A DNA stretch of 54,602 nt from Termitomyces sp. T153 (taxonomy: Eukaryota > Basidiomycota > Agaricomycetes > Agaricales > Lyophyllaceae): contig JACKQL020000200.1 of NCBI GenBank assembly GCA_018296165.2, positions 1 through 54,602 of the forward strand, written 5' to 3'. Below the pieces are notes generated by a model. It was not told the origin of the DNA and did no database searches. It worked only from the letters and a program-made list of their open reading frames with translations. The translations under genes were made by a program, and so were the position numbers. Within the stretch, counting starts at the first letter, position 1; each line of letters opens with the position of its first letter. Of this stretch, positions 34,055 to 46,662 are shown in pieces.

Positions 34055-35388
34055 ATGTCTGATGTTCGCGAGCCGACAACACAGCTAGGGTGGGGACATA
34101 TCGCCCTAGGCTTCACCTTCATTCTCTTCGATGTTGGAGTTTCAGCCTACTTTCGTCTGGGCATTGAACGGGGGTTATTGACTGCTGCTATAAGATGTGT
34201 TATCCAGCTGGCTATTATGGCTGTCCTTCTCCACGGTGTGTTTTCGGCGGAAAATCCGTGGGCGGTTGCTGGTATTGCACGTGAGTCTTGTCAAACATTT
34301 TCTATAGTATCTCGGAACTCAGCGCTCATCCTTCACAGTGTTATTGAATCTTCTGGGGACATTGGAGATCGGTAAGTTTTAGCGCTGTTGATTCTACTTG
34401 GGGATACGTTTACTGAAGGTATCCACGCTGGCAGTCGCCAATAAGGCAAAACGACGGCATCAACATATGGTACTCTGCTTTTCACTTCCATTCTATTGGC
34501 ATTTAGATCACACGATACTTTCAGTTCCCTCTGATGTTGATTGGGATGGTTGGTTCGACGATACCTATCTCAATCCTTGGTTCGCGCTTTGCAATGTCAA
34601 ATCAGCCCTTTTGGTCACCTATTCACTACAGTGGGTTTTCAAACCTTAATGACCATCACAGCATGCCGATAACCTTCCGTAGTACCTGTCGTCGGCATGT
34701 TGTGTGGAAGCTCGATCTCGGCAATTGTTATCGCTGTGAATTATGTTCTGAAAGAACTACAGTGAATTCATTTCTTTACATTGTCACACACTTCCGGCAA
34801 CGTCCTAATCGCGACTTGCAGAGAAAACCGAGACAAAGTCGAAATGCTCCTTGCTTACGGCGCCTCTCGAATGGAAGCATGCAATCCTATTGCCCGTGAA
34901 GCCCTACGTCTAGCGCTCACGCCCGTCATCAATCAAATGAGGTATAAATTCCGTCAAGCGGACTTTTTATCGTATTATCAACTAAACTCTTTACCAGCGT
35001 CATAGGGATGATAGCCATACCCGGAATGATGACCGGTGCACTCCTTGGAGGCGCCCCTGTAGACCAAGCAGCGTATCTTCAAATGATCATCATGTTTATG
35101 ATCTCCTCTGCAACAGCATTGGCGTCATTCTTCGCTGCTATCGCAGTCATCATCGTCACCGTTGACACAGAGCACCGAATTCGTCCCGATCGCATCGACG
35201 ACCAAGCATTCGTGCTGTGGCGAGCGAGGAAGTGGCTGGTTCAACAAATCGTTTCGCTGTTTGAAGACGTTTATGCGAAGTTTAAGAACAAGACATACGC
35301 ATATGGACATCGACGCGTGAATGAGGAAGAGGAGAGGGAGATGCTGATTACTTCGCGTACACCGATTTCTCCGTTCGCGCCACCTTGA
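34055..35388 (+). CDS. UPF0014 (FetB/ALS3-like) multi-pass membrane protein, seven exons
   Basis: Exons: 34055-34280, 34339-34371, 34435-34469, 34525-34630, 34683-34761, 34822-34941 and 34998-35388. They sum to 990 nt (329 residues) with consistent phases. Family motifs in order: GLLTAAIRCVIQLAIM, EIVANKAKRRHQHM, STIPISILGSRFAM, GASRMEACNPIAREALRLAL, VIGMIAIPGMMTGALLGG and MIIMFMISSATALASFF. About seven hydrophobic segments are visible. The C-terminus (from RIRPDRIDDQ) is hydrophilic and probably faces the cytosol. Bacterial FetB is the permease of an iron exporter and works with the ATPase FetA; plant ALS3 is linked to aluminium tolerance. The fungal role is not established and no ATPase partner is in view. 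The ATG at 34055 is the first ATG in the frame. Splice sites were chosen to keep conserved blocks intact. Confidence 0.9.
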
Positions 35389-36420
35389 GGAAGGATGAAT
35401 GAGGGATTAGCTGAAGCTGATTTCATGTAGGACACGGGATATACTCAGCCTATCTAACAATCCAACATGAATTTCTTATGCCGCCTTTAATATGCTGGTC
35501 TTCCTCGGTATTACCAGAAGACGAGTGATTTTTGGTGCGTTTATCCATGCTCCCTATGTCCGTTCGTGCTGCATTATCATGATCATCTTGCCGTCAAGCG
35601 CTTAATTATGTGATTTTTCAACTGCTCGAGGTAAGCTCGTCTGAAGCCACCAGTGTCCGTGGACTCAGTTATCTCGCGGGCTAAGGCACACAATTAACAT
35701 CCAGAATCAACTACGAGACTGTTTTCTGGTGATATAATGAGAGTACTTCTCAACGTAAGTAAGTTGTCTGGGCTATACTAAGACTGTTGTTGTTGGTCAG
35801 ACCATACGTAGAGACCCGTGAAGAGCTTTCCCGAAGGAAAGAGCCAAGTTCTTTTCTGTTACTCTTTCTCAAACATCGAATGCCAGCTTCTTGCTTTTCC
35901 CTGATGGTTGAATCCGTCGCATCACAATCTACTGAATACCACGAATTTTCCCTGGCATATATTAATACTATACTTAGGTGCTTCTCGGCAGCCGATCCAA
36001 TCATAATAATGCATTCATTACGAAGGTGATCCGCATATCTTCTGATGTACGTGTCGTCCTTCACTTCGGCTCGTGTGTCTCGTTATCTTGTGTCGTACTG
36101 AAGCTGAATAGAGGTAGTCCTATGTACCAGCCAAATGCTCCCCCGTACGTGTTGAAGCTTGATGAGACTTAGCAACTACTAGCTATATGCCGAGGATTGT
36201 CATTGATGCGTGTGCGTCGTGTTTTATATATCCTCGGGGGACACTCTCAATGTCCAAGCTCTTCTTAGCTCGATCAGCCGAGCCTATTTAGAAGGCTCTG
36301 ATAGCTGCTGCGTTATTGTTGCAGCAATATTAAGGTCCGAGTCGACAAGGTTGCCTTCCTTAATTGTCAATTACATCGTTTACAATCAGTGCAAGTGCCA
36401 GTCCCCAACTCCATTGGCAT
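35389..36420. other. Intergenic, no gene recognised
   Basis: CpG content is normal and all frames are short. It holds the 3' flank of the UPF0014 gene. No coding, RNA or repeat signal was recognised. Confidence 0.5.
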
Positions 36421-37050
36421 GATTCATGTTGTCAAGTGTCAAAATTAGGCTCTGTACTGTTTGGTGTGGTAGAATAAAAATAAATCAAAAAATAAAGAAA
36501 GGAAAAAGTGAATAGACATAGAAATTCAACAGGTTTCTATACATAACTTGTGTTGTAGACACTTTCTTCATATAGGTATTTATCAGAGCACTCAAGTATG
36601 TGCTTACAGACTATGGCAAAGAGGAAATGAGTATTTTTTGCTGGCTGCTTCCCAAAATTGATACCAGTACCTGATCTAAATGTAATCAGGCCCAGCCATA
36701 TTGTTGAAGTTACATAACCAATGGATCTATGCATTCCTAGCCAGAATTAAGAGTGAAAAGTGTTGGAGGACTATGTCCTCTTATTGTTGACTTCTTCCAT
36801 AGTCACATGTCAATCATGTCCTAACTTTGTGTCAATGTGTCAACCTAGTTGCTCCTCCTCACTAGGCAAGTACCACAGTGGTAAGTCATTGTCTTTCCAC
36901 TTGCTTATGAACATTGGACTATGCAGTGTGAAGGTGATGCAATGCAAAGGAAACAATACTTGTGGGGACAAATGCTATCTCTATGGGTCTCTTACTACAC
37001 TCAACATCAATCTCCTCACTGAAACAAACTAGTTGCTCCTCCTCACTACC

Positions 37051-37260
37051 TGTAAGGGCAACCTCTAGAGGCTATGGCTCAGTCACACAGCTGGCAGAGG
37101 GAGATCCAAAGTGTATTCAGATCCTATGAAAGGTTTTAGGGTGTTGACTACTCACCTGGCAGAGGGAGGATCCAAAGAGAACAAGTCTAAAGATTTCCTT
37201 GCTAAGTTTCAGAAAATTTACCCTATAGCTTCCAGGGAAAAGACAGAGAAACATCATCAT
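37051..37260 (-). repeat. Fragment of a gypsy LTR, minus orientation
   Basis: TGTAAGGGCAACCTCTAGAG (37051) is the reverse complement of the 3' end of the LTR at 6390-6946. The match continues through GGCTCAGTCACACAGCTGGCAGAGGG-like, CTCACCTGGCAGAGGGA and GATCCAAAGAGAACAAG blocks to about 37245. Only the 3' part of the LTR is present. Confidence 0.78.
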
Positions 37261-37465
37261 TGGCCTTAAACTTAGGATCCCAGGCATATGAGAATGTGAT
37301 TCCAATCCCTCACACCCCAACTCCTTCTTTTTCTCATCCTTTGCAGCCTTATGCCCCTGCATCAACCTGTGTAATAAATTCCAATCACCTTCATGTTTCT
37401 TCAGTTTTCCTTCTCCCAGTGGCTTCCACTGGACCCTCACTACTATATTCCTTTATGGTTATCCA

Positions 37466-37832
37466 TTGCATCCTCAATATGAGTTTGCTCACAATGTTCA
37501 TCCCTCTTTTGTACCTTGTTCTTTCCATGGTGTTAGTAGTGTTCTGCAGCATTTTTATGATCCTCATGTCTCTGTTTCTCATGTTCCACCCACACACTCT
37601 TCCCTACAATCTGCACCTGTTTCTTGTGTTGATCATTCTTCCTCTGGTCCAAAATTACCCCCCTCAAACACTATACCTTGTTTTGTTTCTCTGGCAGACT
37701 GGAGTTCTTGGTACAATTGCTGTCATGACATTGATTGACCATCTTGGGCTTAATGGCCATGTCTGTCTGGTGCTACCCCCAGGTGCATTAACAAATCCTA
37801 CCTGTGAAGTGGCCATTCCACCTCCACTCTAT
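37466..37832 (+). pseudogene. Decayed gag-like fragment
   Basis: One frame gives ADWSSWYNCCHDI and the neighbouring frame continues IDHLGLNGHVCL, PPGALTNPTCEVAIPPP. A W-x2-W-Y start followed by an (I/L)xGL block and a PP-rich tail resembles the N-terminal gag of basidiomycete LTR elements. A frameshift near 37730 separates the halves. The upstream part is Pro/His-rich. The assignment is tentative. Confidence 0.4.
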
Positions 37833-38370
37833 TAGTCATCTTCACATGCAGAACAATGATGTCTGTTCATATATCTTGATTGGGAAGCTGTTGATGGAAA
37901 CCTTCAACACTCATCCTCCACAATGAGGTCCACATAACTTGTCTGTTTGGATGACTCATGATTTCCTGGAAATTCTTTGAAATTGTTACAGTGTGGGTAG
38001 TTTAACTGCAGCCCAAATGATTAAAGATGGGGTTTACACCAGGGCTTGCACTATTTGCACAATTCTGGATTATGTTCAGGCATAGCACTCAATTGTGAAG
38101 ATGCAAGAGCTTCTAAACCACCTTCCTCATCCCAGACAGCTCCTCCACAGCCTACTGTTGCCACTTCTGTTTCTTTGGACATGTGTAATTCATGTGGTAC
38201 TGCCCATAGCACTCCTTATAACATTTTGAGTCACACAAGAGCAAATGCTGCTACATTCCACCCTATCACTGAACCTTGGTCTACACCCTGCTAGTTTGTA
38301 TTCAATTAGCATGGTAATTTTATTGCTTCCGCTCCCATATCCACCCTTACCCTTATTGATGTCTTTTCCA

Positions 38371-38478
38371 CCATCATTGTATTCTTTACCATTGTTATCT
38401 TCTTTGCAATCATTGTATTCTTTACCATTGTCATATTCTTTGCCATCATTCTATGCTTTGCCATTGTTGTATGCTTTG
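38371..38478 (+). repeat. 18-bp minisatellite, six units
   Basis: Six units of 18 bp of the type CCATCATTGTATTCTTTA or CCATTGTCATATTCTTTG, alternating in pairs. The period is a multiple of three, and the plus frame reads as a hexapeptide repeat (PSLYSL, PLSYSL, PLLYAL). No gene around it was recognised. Confidence 0.85.
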
Positions 38479-40894
38479 TGTGCTACAATAATGATAAGTG
38501 ATAGAAAAGTGCATAGAGTCAGATTTTGTGTGCATATAATCAGATAACAATGTACCTAGGTTGATCATTCATCTGGCTATTATTGGTGAGATCCTTGTCA
38601 CCCAAATTCACACAGCTAGAGTCCAATATACTCTTATTGACAAGTCTGCATGCAACAGTGTCATTATGGCTCCACACAGCTTGCAGTACACAGCTTGTAA
38701 GTCAAAAGCAGTGGAACCACTTGTTCTGACTTCAGTGGCAGATGAAGTAGCAATGTCAGTCATTACATCCACAGTCAAAGGACTAGGGGCAACCAATTCA
38801 GTTGCCTCTAGGTTGGCAAGAATGGGGCATAGAGATCCCTTCACAAGAGTCCAATACTATAGATTGTGAAGTGGCTATGTCCTGGGAGGGCACAACTGCT
38901 GATGCAGATGGGCTGAGCAAACTCCAGGCATCAATAATGGTGAGACAGCTACAGCTGGCTCCAGTGTAGTGCCAGAGGGGCTGGTGATAGGCCTCTCCAT
39001 GGAAGCTAGGAAAGCCTGCATTATCTCAGCTAGTCTGTGGATGAGGTGGGTGACAACAGGTGACTCAGCCATTTGGTGGCTCACATGGGATGCAGTCTTT
39101 AAGCTTTGAGCAGTTGTAGGAGCACTCTGAAGCACTCCCAATTATCAGCAGTGAGTTTGTACCACCCAGCATACCCATAGAGGGACAGTGACTCTCTGTG
39201 TAGCACCAGTCAACAATGATATGCATTGTTAATCTGGGTGAAAAGGTGCCACAGCACTTCTATCTTGCTGAGGTTGGTGACATGTGCAGGCTGAACATCC
39301 AGTCTGCTAAGAGTAAATGTGTAGGGAGTGAAGGGTGTAAATGGCACCCCTATCTCTCAGGTATAGTCTGCTACTATGTCAGCATACTGATGAGGTTGCA
39401 CTACTACCACTGCAAACAGATGCATGTAGGCTACCCATGCATAATGAGCTGTTGGGGCTAGCACCCAACCCAAGACATATCCAAAGATCAATTAATGATC
39501 TACATGGAGCAACACATTAATGACCACACTTGAATACAGTTTCTAGAAACCTAGATGGCCATGGTGCAGTATGTACTGCACTCACATGTCTATGTTGACA
39601 TGCCAGTAATTGGGACTTGAGTAAGTCCTGCTCTCTTTTGATGTTATTATCAGTGCAGCCAAGCATGGCCAATGTCTGAAATGGTAGGAGGACCACAAGC
39701 CAATAGTGGTCTCCTCAAAGTAACTGAGTTTCAAACTTGGCAAGGTTCAGCTCTATGGCTTGGTGCATGGTATGATCCTGACAGTCTGGCCATCATATAG
39801 TAGAAGATCTGGTGGAACTCCTGGAGCAGCAGAGTGGCATGAATCCACTCCCACATTGTAATGTGAAGATGCTTCTCACTAATAATATGCTTGAGCAGCT
39901 GCAGCTACTCAGGATCCATGGGTACTCATGGTACCCATTGGTAAAGGTCAAGTTTCTCATAATGTGAGGACAGCCATGACAGCTCTGGCATTTCATTCAA
40001 TTGTGCAGCAATAGCCCCATTGCTGACAAACACACCATTGATTTTGGGAGACCAATAGTAGTTAGGGTGCAACACGCCCCTAAAGTTGTTGCAGTGTTCA
40101 AAGTACCCCCAAATCAAGATTGTTTCCCAGCTACCTGGCAGATGGCTGGGTACTATGTTGTTCAGCCACTGAAATTCCAGCTTAGACTTCATAGCATCAA
40201 GAGCTAAGTGCTGGGCATTAGCATTATGCTTCTTCTTTAGATGACATGAAGTGGTGCATAGGGCAACTTGTGTGGAACTGTGTAGGTCCTCTGTTTGAGC
40301 TGGATTTCCTGGGTAGACTCTTAGTTGCCTAGATGTCCTCTTGATTCACATCCTCAATGGTGGTACATTTAGTGTCACCAGTGAGTCAGTGCTGCTCATC
40401 ATAGTGCTTTTTCATTGTATGGAATGTTGTAGGCACCCATCTGCATCCTTCAGCTCTAATCACTGAGCTGGAGTAGCTGCTCCATCAATGACCACTTGGT
40501 CATTTTAACAAGTGGTAAATCAGATGGCCTGTTTGCCTGCCTGGCCTGAAGCTATGGCCAAGACTTCAATTAGTGGTAAGATGGTTTTTTGCTGCTTACA
40601 CAGCCTCACTTGGTTTAGGAAGCAATTTGCTTCCACCACCCTCTACAGGCCCAGCAGTCTTGAGGCCAGTCACACTGCTGGCCTCTTTGCTACTCTGGGT
40701 GGCTGTAGACAGGTGCCCTGCCCTGTCAACTCCATTTATTTGGCTAGTGCAGTCCCAAATTTGGATGACCACACTGCAGCCAATGACAGAGTCTGCCCAG
40801 CCCTGTTCTTCATGCTGTGCTCTAGATAGTGTGCAGTAGTTCTTGATGCTGTTCTTGTAGATTTTTTGCCTCTGAGACAAACTCCTTGATGGTA

Positions 40895-43800
40895 TCTCTA
40901 TATATTATGTGATGACATATGTGGGAAAGTGGCTGCACCTATGCAACAACTCCTGGGAAGAATACTGCTGACTAAAATTTGTCAGTGCTGACAAAGATAC
41001 ACCCTTTTATAGTAATAAAATCAGACTTGGCTGTTTTGCCACTCTTCAGATATATTTTTTACAAAAAAAAATACAGTAGATAACTTTGATAGATATGAAC
41101 CATCCTTTGACTATGTGTGAAAGGTGCCAGATATTCTGCAGGTGTGAAAGGGGCCAGACACAATTTAGTGGACACTGTTTTTCATGCCTCACATGTTTTT
41201 TGATATAACATGACCAAACATTGGATGTTTCTGAAGTTGTGGAAAGGAGGCCACATGACAAAGTATGTTTGGTCACATCTATTGATTGATTGATGCTGAC
41301 TACAAGTTTTATAAATCCTTAACTACATTGAGCTATTGCTATACTGAATATCTCATCATGCAAGTCAATTTGAATGGGTTTTGACTGTTAAAATGCTTAA
41401 CAATTGACATTGTAGGCACTGCTCTTGAAAGCTAAAGGCAACAAACTAGGATTGAAAGGAGACTTGAACAGTTACAAATAACAGATCCTGATGATTGTTG
41501 TGCAATTAAAAACAATAGATCTTTGGAACAGATCAATACTGCAGATGTCACACCACTTCAATTGGGGCCTGGGGGTATAGGAACTGGGGGTATTGATCAA
41601 TCTATGAGATCTGGGGGTTTGAGACCTATAGTCACTGCTTCTGGCTCTTCAGGAAGGCTTATTAGGCAGCTGGCAGCTGCTGATGATCCATTTTCTGTGA
41701 TCATTCCAGAAACAGTTTTGCCACAAAGTTGGGATGTTCCTTTACAGAATCCCTTACCTATAATGGTGCCACCTTTGCCTGCTCTTGTAGATGGAAGGGT
41801 CAGAAATGCTCCCTTACCAGAGTCTATAATGATACCAGCTGGCTTCACTTGCTCCTCAGACACTAGCAATGTTAGAACAGCAACAAAGGCTGAGACAGAA
41901 GCAACAAGAGCAGGAACAGCAACATGAAGCTGATCTGGAAGAGGACTTCAATGATTCAGGTCCTCAGAATGACATATCTTCTGATGATGGCTTGGAATAT
42001 GTTGATCCTGCTGAAGATCAACCAGCAGAGCAATTGGATCCACCCCTTGATGATCCATTGGGTCCTTAGAATGACATACCCTCTGAAGATGACTTGGAAT
42101 ATGTTGATCCTACTGGACATCAACTAGCAAAGCAATTGGATCCTCCCCTTGATGTGCCATTGGGTCCTCAGGATGACATGCCTTTGGATGATGGCTTGGA
42201 ATATGTTGATCCTGCTCAACAGAGACCTGCAGAAGACTTGGACTCTGCCCTACCCAATCATCTACCACAACAAGAAAATCCTGTTGAAAATATACCAGCA
42301 GAGGACTTGGACCCTGCCTTACCCAATCAACCACCATTTATATATCCAAAGTTTGGGATGTGCTGCTTACAAAGCCAAGTGAATTTAATTTGCCCAGACT
42401 CAAAGATGCTCCAGCAAATTGACTCAACCTACTCCATGGCCACCACCCTCTCTCTGACACTTTTAAAATATCTATCCATCACTACAATGCAGCCTTTGCA
42501 TTCACATCTCTGGGAATTAAAATTGACCATGCTATTACCAATGCATCTGGACCATACAGCTTCAGGATCAATGGAGAATTCCACCATCTTACAGGTGCCT
42601 TGCTTCCAGCTGAAGGCAATCATCCTGTGTATGCACACCTCTACTTTTATGACCATAAACTAGCAATTGGCTTTTTGTCAACAGAACAATTCCAGGCTTG
42701 ATCCTCAGATAATGGCTTGTTTGCAGGATATGCTTGCTAGAGTCAATCCCTTCATTGACTTATACAAGCAGGCCAGGCAAATTATGGGAGAAGTTCCAGA
42801 AGGCCAATCACAAAGGCTTTCTGTCAAGCTTACAGCTGATTTTGGAGATTCTCAACACTATAATGACCTCAATGAACAGAAAGGAGTTGCAGCTGTAATT
42901 CCTAGAGATGGCTCTAAAGAGCAATCAAATCATTGTGATATAGTCTTGCATTTTCAGGGAGGAGAATTGAAGCAGATCAGCCATCTGCATCCATATTACA
43001 CTCCATTGCACTGCACAATCATCTTTCCTACTAGAGAACCTGGATACCACATCAACATTCTTGCTAGACATGGACCACAAGGACAACAAAGAACAAATAA
43101 GGTCTCTGAAACCTCATATTATGCATATAGGCTTCAACAAAGAACCCTGGAATTTAATGCTGCTTTACTCTGGAATGGGAGCCTATTTTAGCAATATGTT
43201 GTTGATGCATGGGCTTCAATTGAACAAACAAAGTTGAATCAGGTTTGGCACAATTAGAAGAAGATCAGAGCTGAAGTCTATCAGGGAGTAGTGGATGCTG
43301 CTGCTGGAGATGAATGAAGAGGTCACTCCACAAAGCCATTGTGTTACCCTCCCTTCCTCTTATACTGGAAGTGAATGACAGATGCAGCAATTATTCCAGG
43401 ACTCTATTGCTATCTGTAGGAATTTTGGAAAATCTAACCTCTTCTTGACTATGACTGCCAATCCAAAGTGGTCAGGAATTGAAGAAGCTCTTTTGAAGGA
43501 ACCTGCAGTCAATGGGAAAAAGCAAACAGCTGCTAATCAACCTGATATTGTTACCAGAGTTTGTGAATTCAAGAAAAATGCTGTGGTGAAGGAGATCAAG
43601 GAAGGTCTTTTTAGCAGCTGTGTGGCTTATGTTCATACCATTAAATTCCAAAAGAGAGAACTTCCACATATGCACATCTTGGTCTTTTGACACTGTTATC
43701 ACAAGATCAAGGATGCACCTGATGTGGATTCCATTGTCTCTGCCCAAATTCCTGATCCAGTTGCTCAGCCTCAATTGTACCAGGTATATGCTTTGTTTCA

Positions 43801-46580
43801 ATTCTGAATTCAGTTGCTTATCTTTGTTATTAGGTTGTTACTACCAACATGGTCCATGGTCCATGTGGAGCTGCTAAACTCAATGCTAAGTGCATGGTGA
43901 ATGGCAAATGTTCTAAAAGATACCCAAAGGAATTTCAAGAAGCTACCCATTATGGAGATAATGGCTATTTTCAATATGACAGGCCTAACAATGGCTGCCT
44001 CTTTAATAAATTGGTCATCAATATGACAATTGTGATGTTGTCCCATATAATCCTTATCTCTCAGCCAAATATCAATGCCAAATCAATGTGGAGGTCTTTG
44101 CTTCAGTGGGAGCCATAAAGTACATTCACAAGTACATCTACAAAGGCCATGACAGGACAACTGTGAAAATATCCAGAGAGCACATGGACTAGAGGGATGA
44201 AATCAAGGAACACCTGAATGCTAGATACATTTGTGCAGCTGAATCATACTGGCACATCTTTGAATTCAACATGCATGAAGAATATCCTCCTGTGTGTTGG
44301 TTACCTGTGCATTTGGAGGGCCAACATGAAGTCTACTTTCAAGATAATAAGCCTTTGGAGATGGTAGCTGCCAGACCTAATGCAGACAAGACTGCACTGA
44401 CAGCTTTGGTTTGAAGCCAATACCAGATTCCCTAATAACAGCACCACCTATCAGAACTTTCCAACCAAGTTTGTCCATAATGCTTCTAAAAGGACTTGGA
44501 AGGAGAGCCAAAGAGGAACAGCTATTTGGAGGATGTACTTTGCTTCACCCCAGCAGGGAGACAGGTTCTACCTCAGGATGTTCCTGACAGTTGTGACCAA
44601 TGCAACATCATGGGCTGATCTTAGAACAGTCAATGGCCACACCTATCCTACTTACAAGGAGGCATGCAAGGCCCTTGGATTTCTAGAAGATGATGCAGAA
44701 TGGAGACAATGTTTTGCTGAAGCTGCTCCAATCCAATCAGGATCAGCTGTCAGACAGCTCTTTTGCACTATCTTATTCCACTGTGCTCCTACCACTCCAA
44801 AAGCTCCATGGGACAAATCCAAGCACTCCATTTTTGATGATCTTTGATACAGATTGGAAATATCAGGCAGTACAGGGACAGAGTCTTTACTGATGAAGAT
44901 GTCTATGACTATGGCCTTCATCTGATCAATGACAACTTGTTCAAGACCTTCCCAACATGCCAGAATTCCAACAAGTTCAGAATGTGATTCCAGGTAAGTT
45001 GGTCATTATATACAGAGTTGACATTGATACTGATTAGATAATTTTAGGGAATAGACTTTTGCAAGAAGAAACAGATTATGATGTTGAGGAGTTGAGAAGA
45101 GTGGATGAAAACAAGGCCAGGTTTAATGGTGAACAACTGGGGGCCTTCAATGAAGTTATGGACTCTGTGGACAACACCTTGAGTAAGATGATATTTGTTC
45201 ACAGTGCAAGTGGATGTGGCAAAACATTTGTCTGCAACACTTTAGCTTCTGCTGTTTGGTCCAATGGAGATGTAGCATTATGTGTAGCATCATCTGGGAT
45301 TGCTGCCTTATTGCTGGACGGTGGTAGAACTGCACATTCAAGGTTCAAAATCCCCATTCCTGCTCTGGATACATCTATTGCCAATATCAAGAGAGGAACT
45401 CAGTTGTCTCAACTCTTACTCCAGACCGAAGTTGTCATCTGGGGATGAAGTCCCAATGCAACACAAAAATGTCATTGATTCTGTGAATCAAGGGTTCAGA
45501 GACATCTTAGAAAATGATGTTCCTTTTGGTGGAGTGACTGTGGTGTTTGGAGGAGATTTTTGGCAAACTGCTCCAGTTATCCAATGAGGACTTAGGCAGC
45601 AGATGATTGCTGCTTCACTTAAAAGAGGAAGACTTTGAAATCAGATTCAAGTTCACTACTTGGTTCAAAACATGAGATTGGATCAGACTCCTAATAACAT
45701 TGCTCATGCAGCTTGGTTATTGGATGTTGGTGCTGGAAAAAACCTTTGGCCTGGAAAAACAGTTCAACTTCCAGAAACTATGATCTGTGATGACAATTCT
45801 GTCACTGGATTAATCTCTTCCATTTGTCCTCATATTGATCACCATCAAGATAATCAATATTACCTGGACCATACCATTCTTTCTGGCAAGAACTCTGATG
45901 TAGAGGATATCAACTCAGAAGTTCTGCAGAAATGTCCAAGAGAAATAAAATATCATATCTGATGATGGGAATTCTAATGGTCTTGGATTGTATCCAATGG
46001 AATACCTCAACTCTCTCATAGCCAGCAGTTTGCCTTTGGCTAAATTGGCTCTGAAGATTGTGTTTCTGTCATGCTGCTCAGGAATCTGGATACAACTAAA
46101 GGACTTTGCAATGGGACAAGAATGATTGTCACCCACATCAGCACCAGAGTTGTCAGATGTTGGATCATCAGGGGGGATGCCAAGTTTGCAAGATCAACTG
46201 TTTTGATTCCAAGAATTAACATGGATGTCTCTGAAGAGGATTTGCCAATTCCATTGCACAGAAGACAATTCCCAGTTTGCTTGGCTTTTGCTATGACAAT
46301 CAACAAGTCTCAGGGTCAACCAGTCAAGCATATTGGGTTGGACCTTCAATCAGGAGTTTTTGCACATGGCCAACTTCATGTTGCACTGTCTTGGTACACA
46401 TCGGGAGATCATATCAAAGTGATTTTGGACTCAGAAAACACATCAAGAAAGACTGTAAATATTGTCTATCAAGAAATCCTCAATGGTTTACAAATGTAAG
46501 TGTGACTTTTGATGGTTTAAGAAATTGCTAACTTCTATGAACTCCAGCACCTTAATGTATATAGCCTGACAGTGTAGTAT
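40895..46580 (+). mobile_element. Helitron 2, older copy without a recognisable 3' end
   Basis: It begins after an A at 40894 with TCTCTATATATTATG and shares the next ~450 bp with Helitron 1 (GGGAAAGTGGCTG, ACACAATTTAGTGGACACTGTTTTTCATGCCTC). It carries the same RepHel gene. Similarity to Helitron 1 ends near 46580, shortly after the gene. No terminal hairpin, 59-bp array or CTTG end is present. CpG is nearly gone, in contrast to Helitron 1. The copy is truncated and inactive. Confidence 0.85.
41395..46499 (+). pseudogene. RepHel pseudogene of Helitron 2
   Basis: Collinear with the Helitron 1 gene but broken by many stops, small indels and a deletion around 42330. It carries three of the acidic 34-residue repeats (41959, 42061, 42163) against two in Helitron 1. 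Rep motifs remain (FLTMTANPKW, LPHMHIL). The helicase Walker A reads SGCGKTF at about 45215. It ends QEILNGLQM at 46499. Both introns are present: GTATAT...TATTAG near 43783-43833 and GTAAGT...TTTTAG near 44995-45048. Where Helitron 1 has TGA at 17579 and 18458, this copy has CAA, which points to an ancestral CGA. Confidence 0.87.
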
Positions 46581-46582
46581 AG

Positions 46583-46640
46583 ACATCCCCTGACAGGCAG
46601 AGCCCTTAGCCACTAGAGCATTGCTATGCTGGAGAGCAGT
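46583..46640 (-). other. Possible tRNA-derived (SINE-like) scrap
   Basis: On the minus strand, GCTCTAGTGGCTAAGGGCTC followed by TGCCTGTCAGGGG resembles the A-box and anticodon arm of tRNA-Asp (GTC). No B-box or acceptor stem follows, so it is not a functional tRNA gene. It lies exactly between the end of Helitron 2 similarity and the inverted Helitron fragment. Confidence 0.25.
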
Positions 46641-46662
46641 TTGGACAGTGGTAACAGAATCT

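Larger units (their letters stand above)
36421..40894. other. CpG-poor decayed repeat region
   Basis: CpG drops sharply at about 36430 and stays low up to Helitron 2. The stretch contains a 20-bp direct repeat (CTAGTTGCTCCTCCTCACTA at 36845-36864 and 37029-37048), a gypsy LTR fragment, a gag-like piece and a minisatellite (listed separately). A minus-strand frame at 39926-40192 (YYWSPKINGVFVSNGAIAAQL) was not recognised. The rest shows no gene. Confidence 0.55.

Noticed and set aside
39926..40192. Minus-strand frame YYWSPKINGVFVSNGAIAAQL as a host gene
   Set aside because: It lies in the CpG-decayed block, is short, has stops around it, and I could not match it to a family. It is noted only as unresolved.
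46583..46597. GACATCCCCTGACA matches the start of the gypsy LTR in reverse
   Set aside because: Only 14 bases match and the LTR does not continue on either side, so chance or a tRNA-like scrap is as likely.
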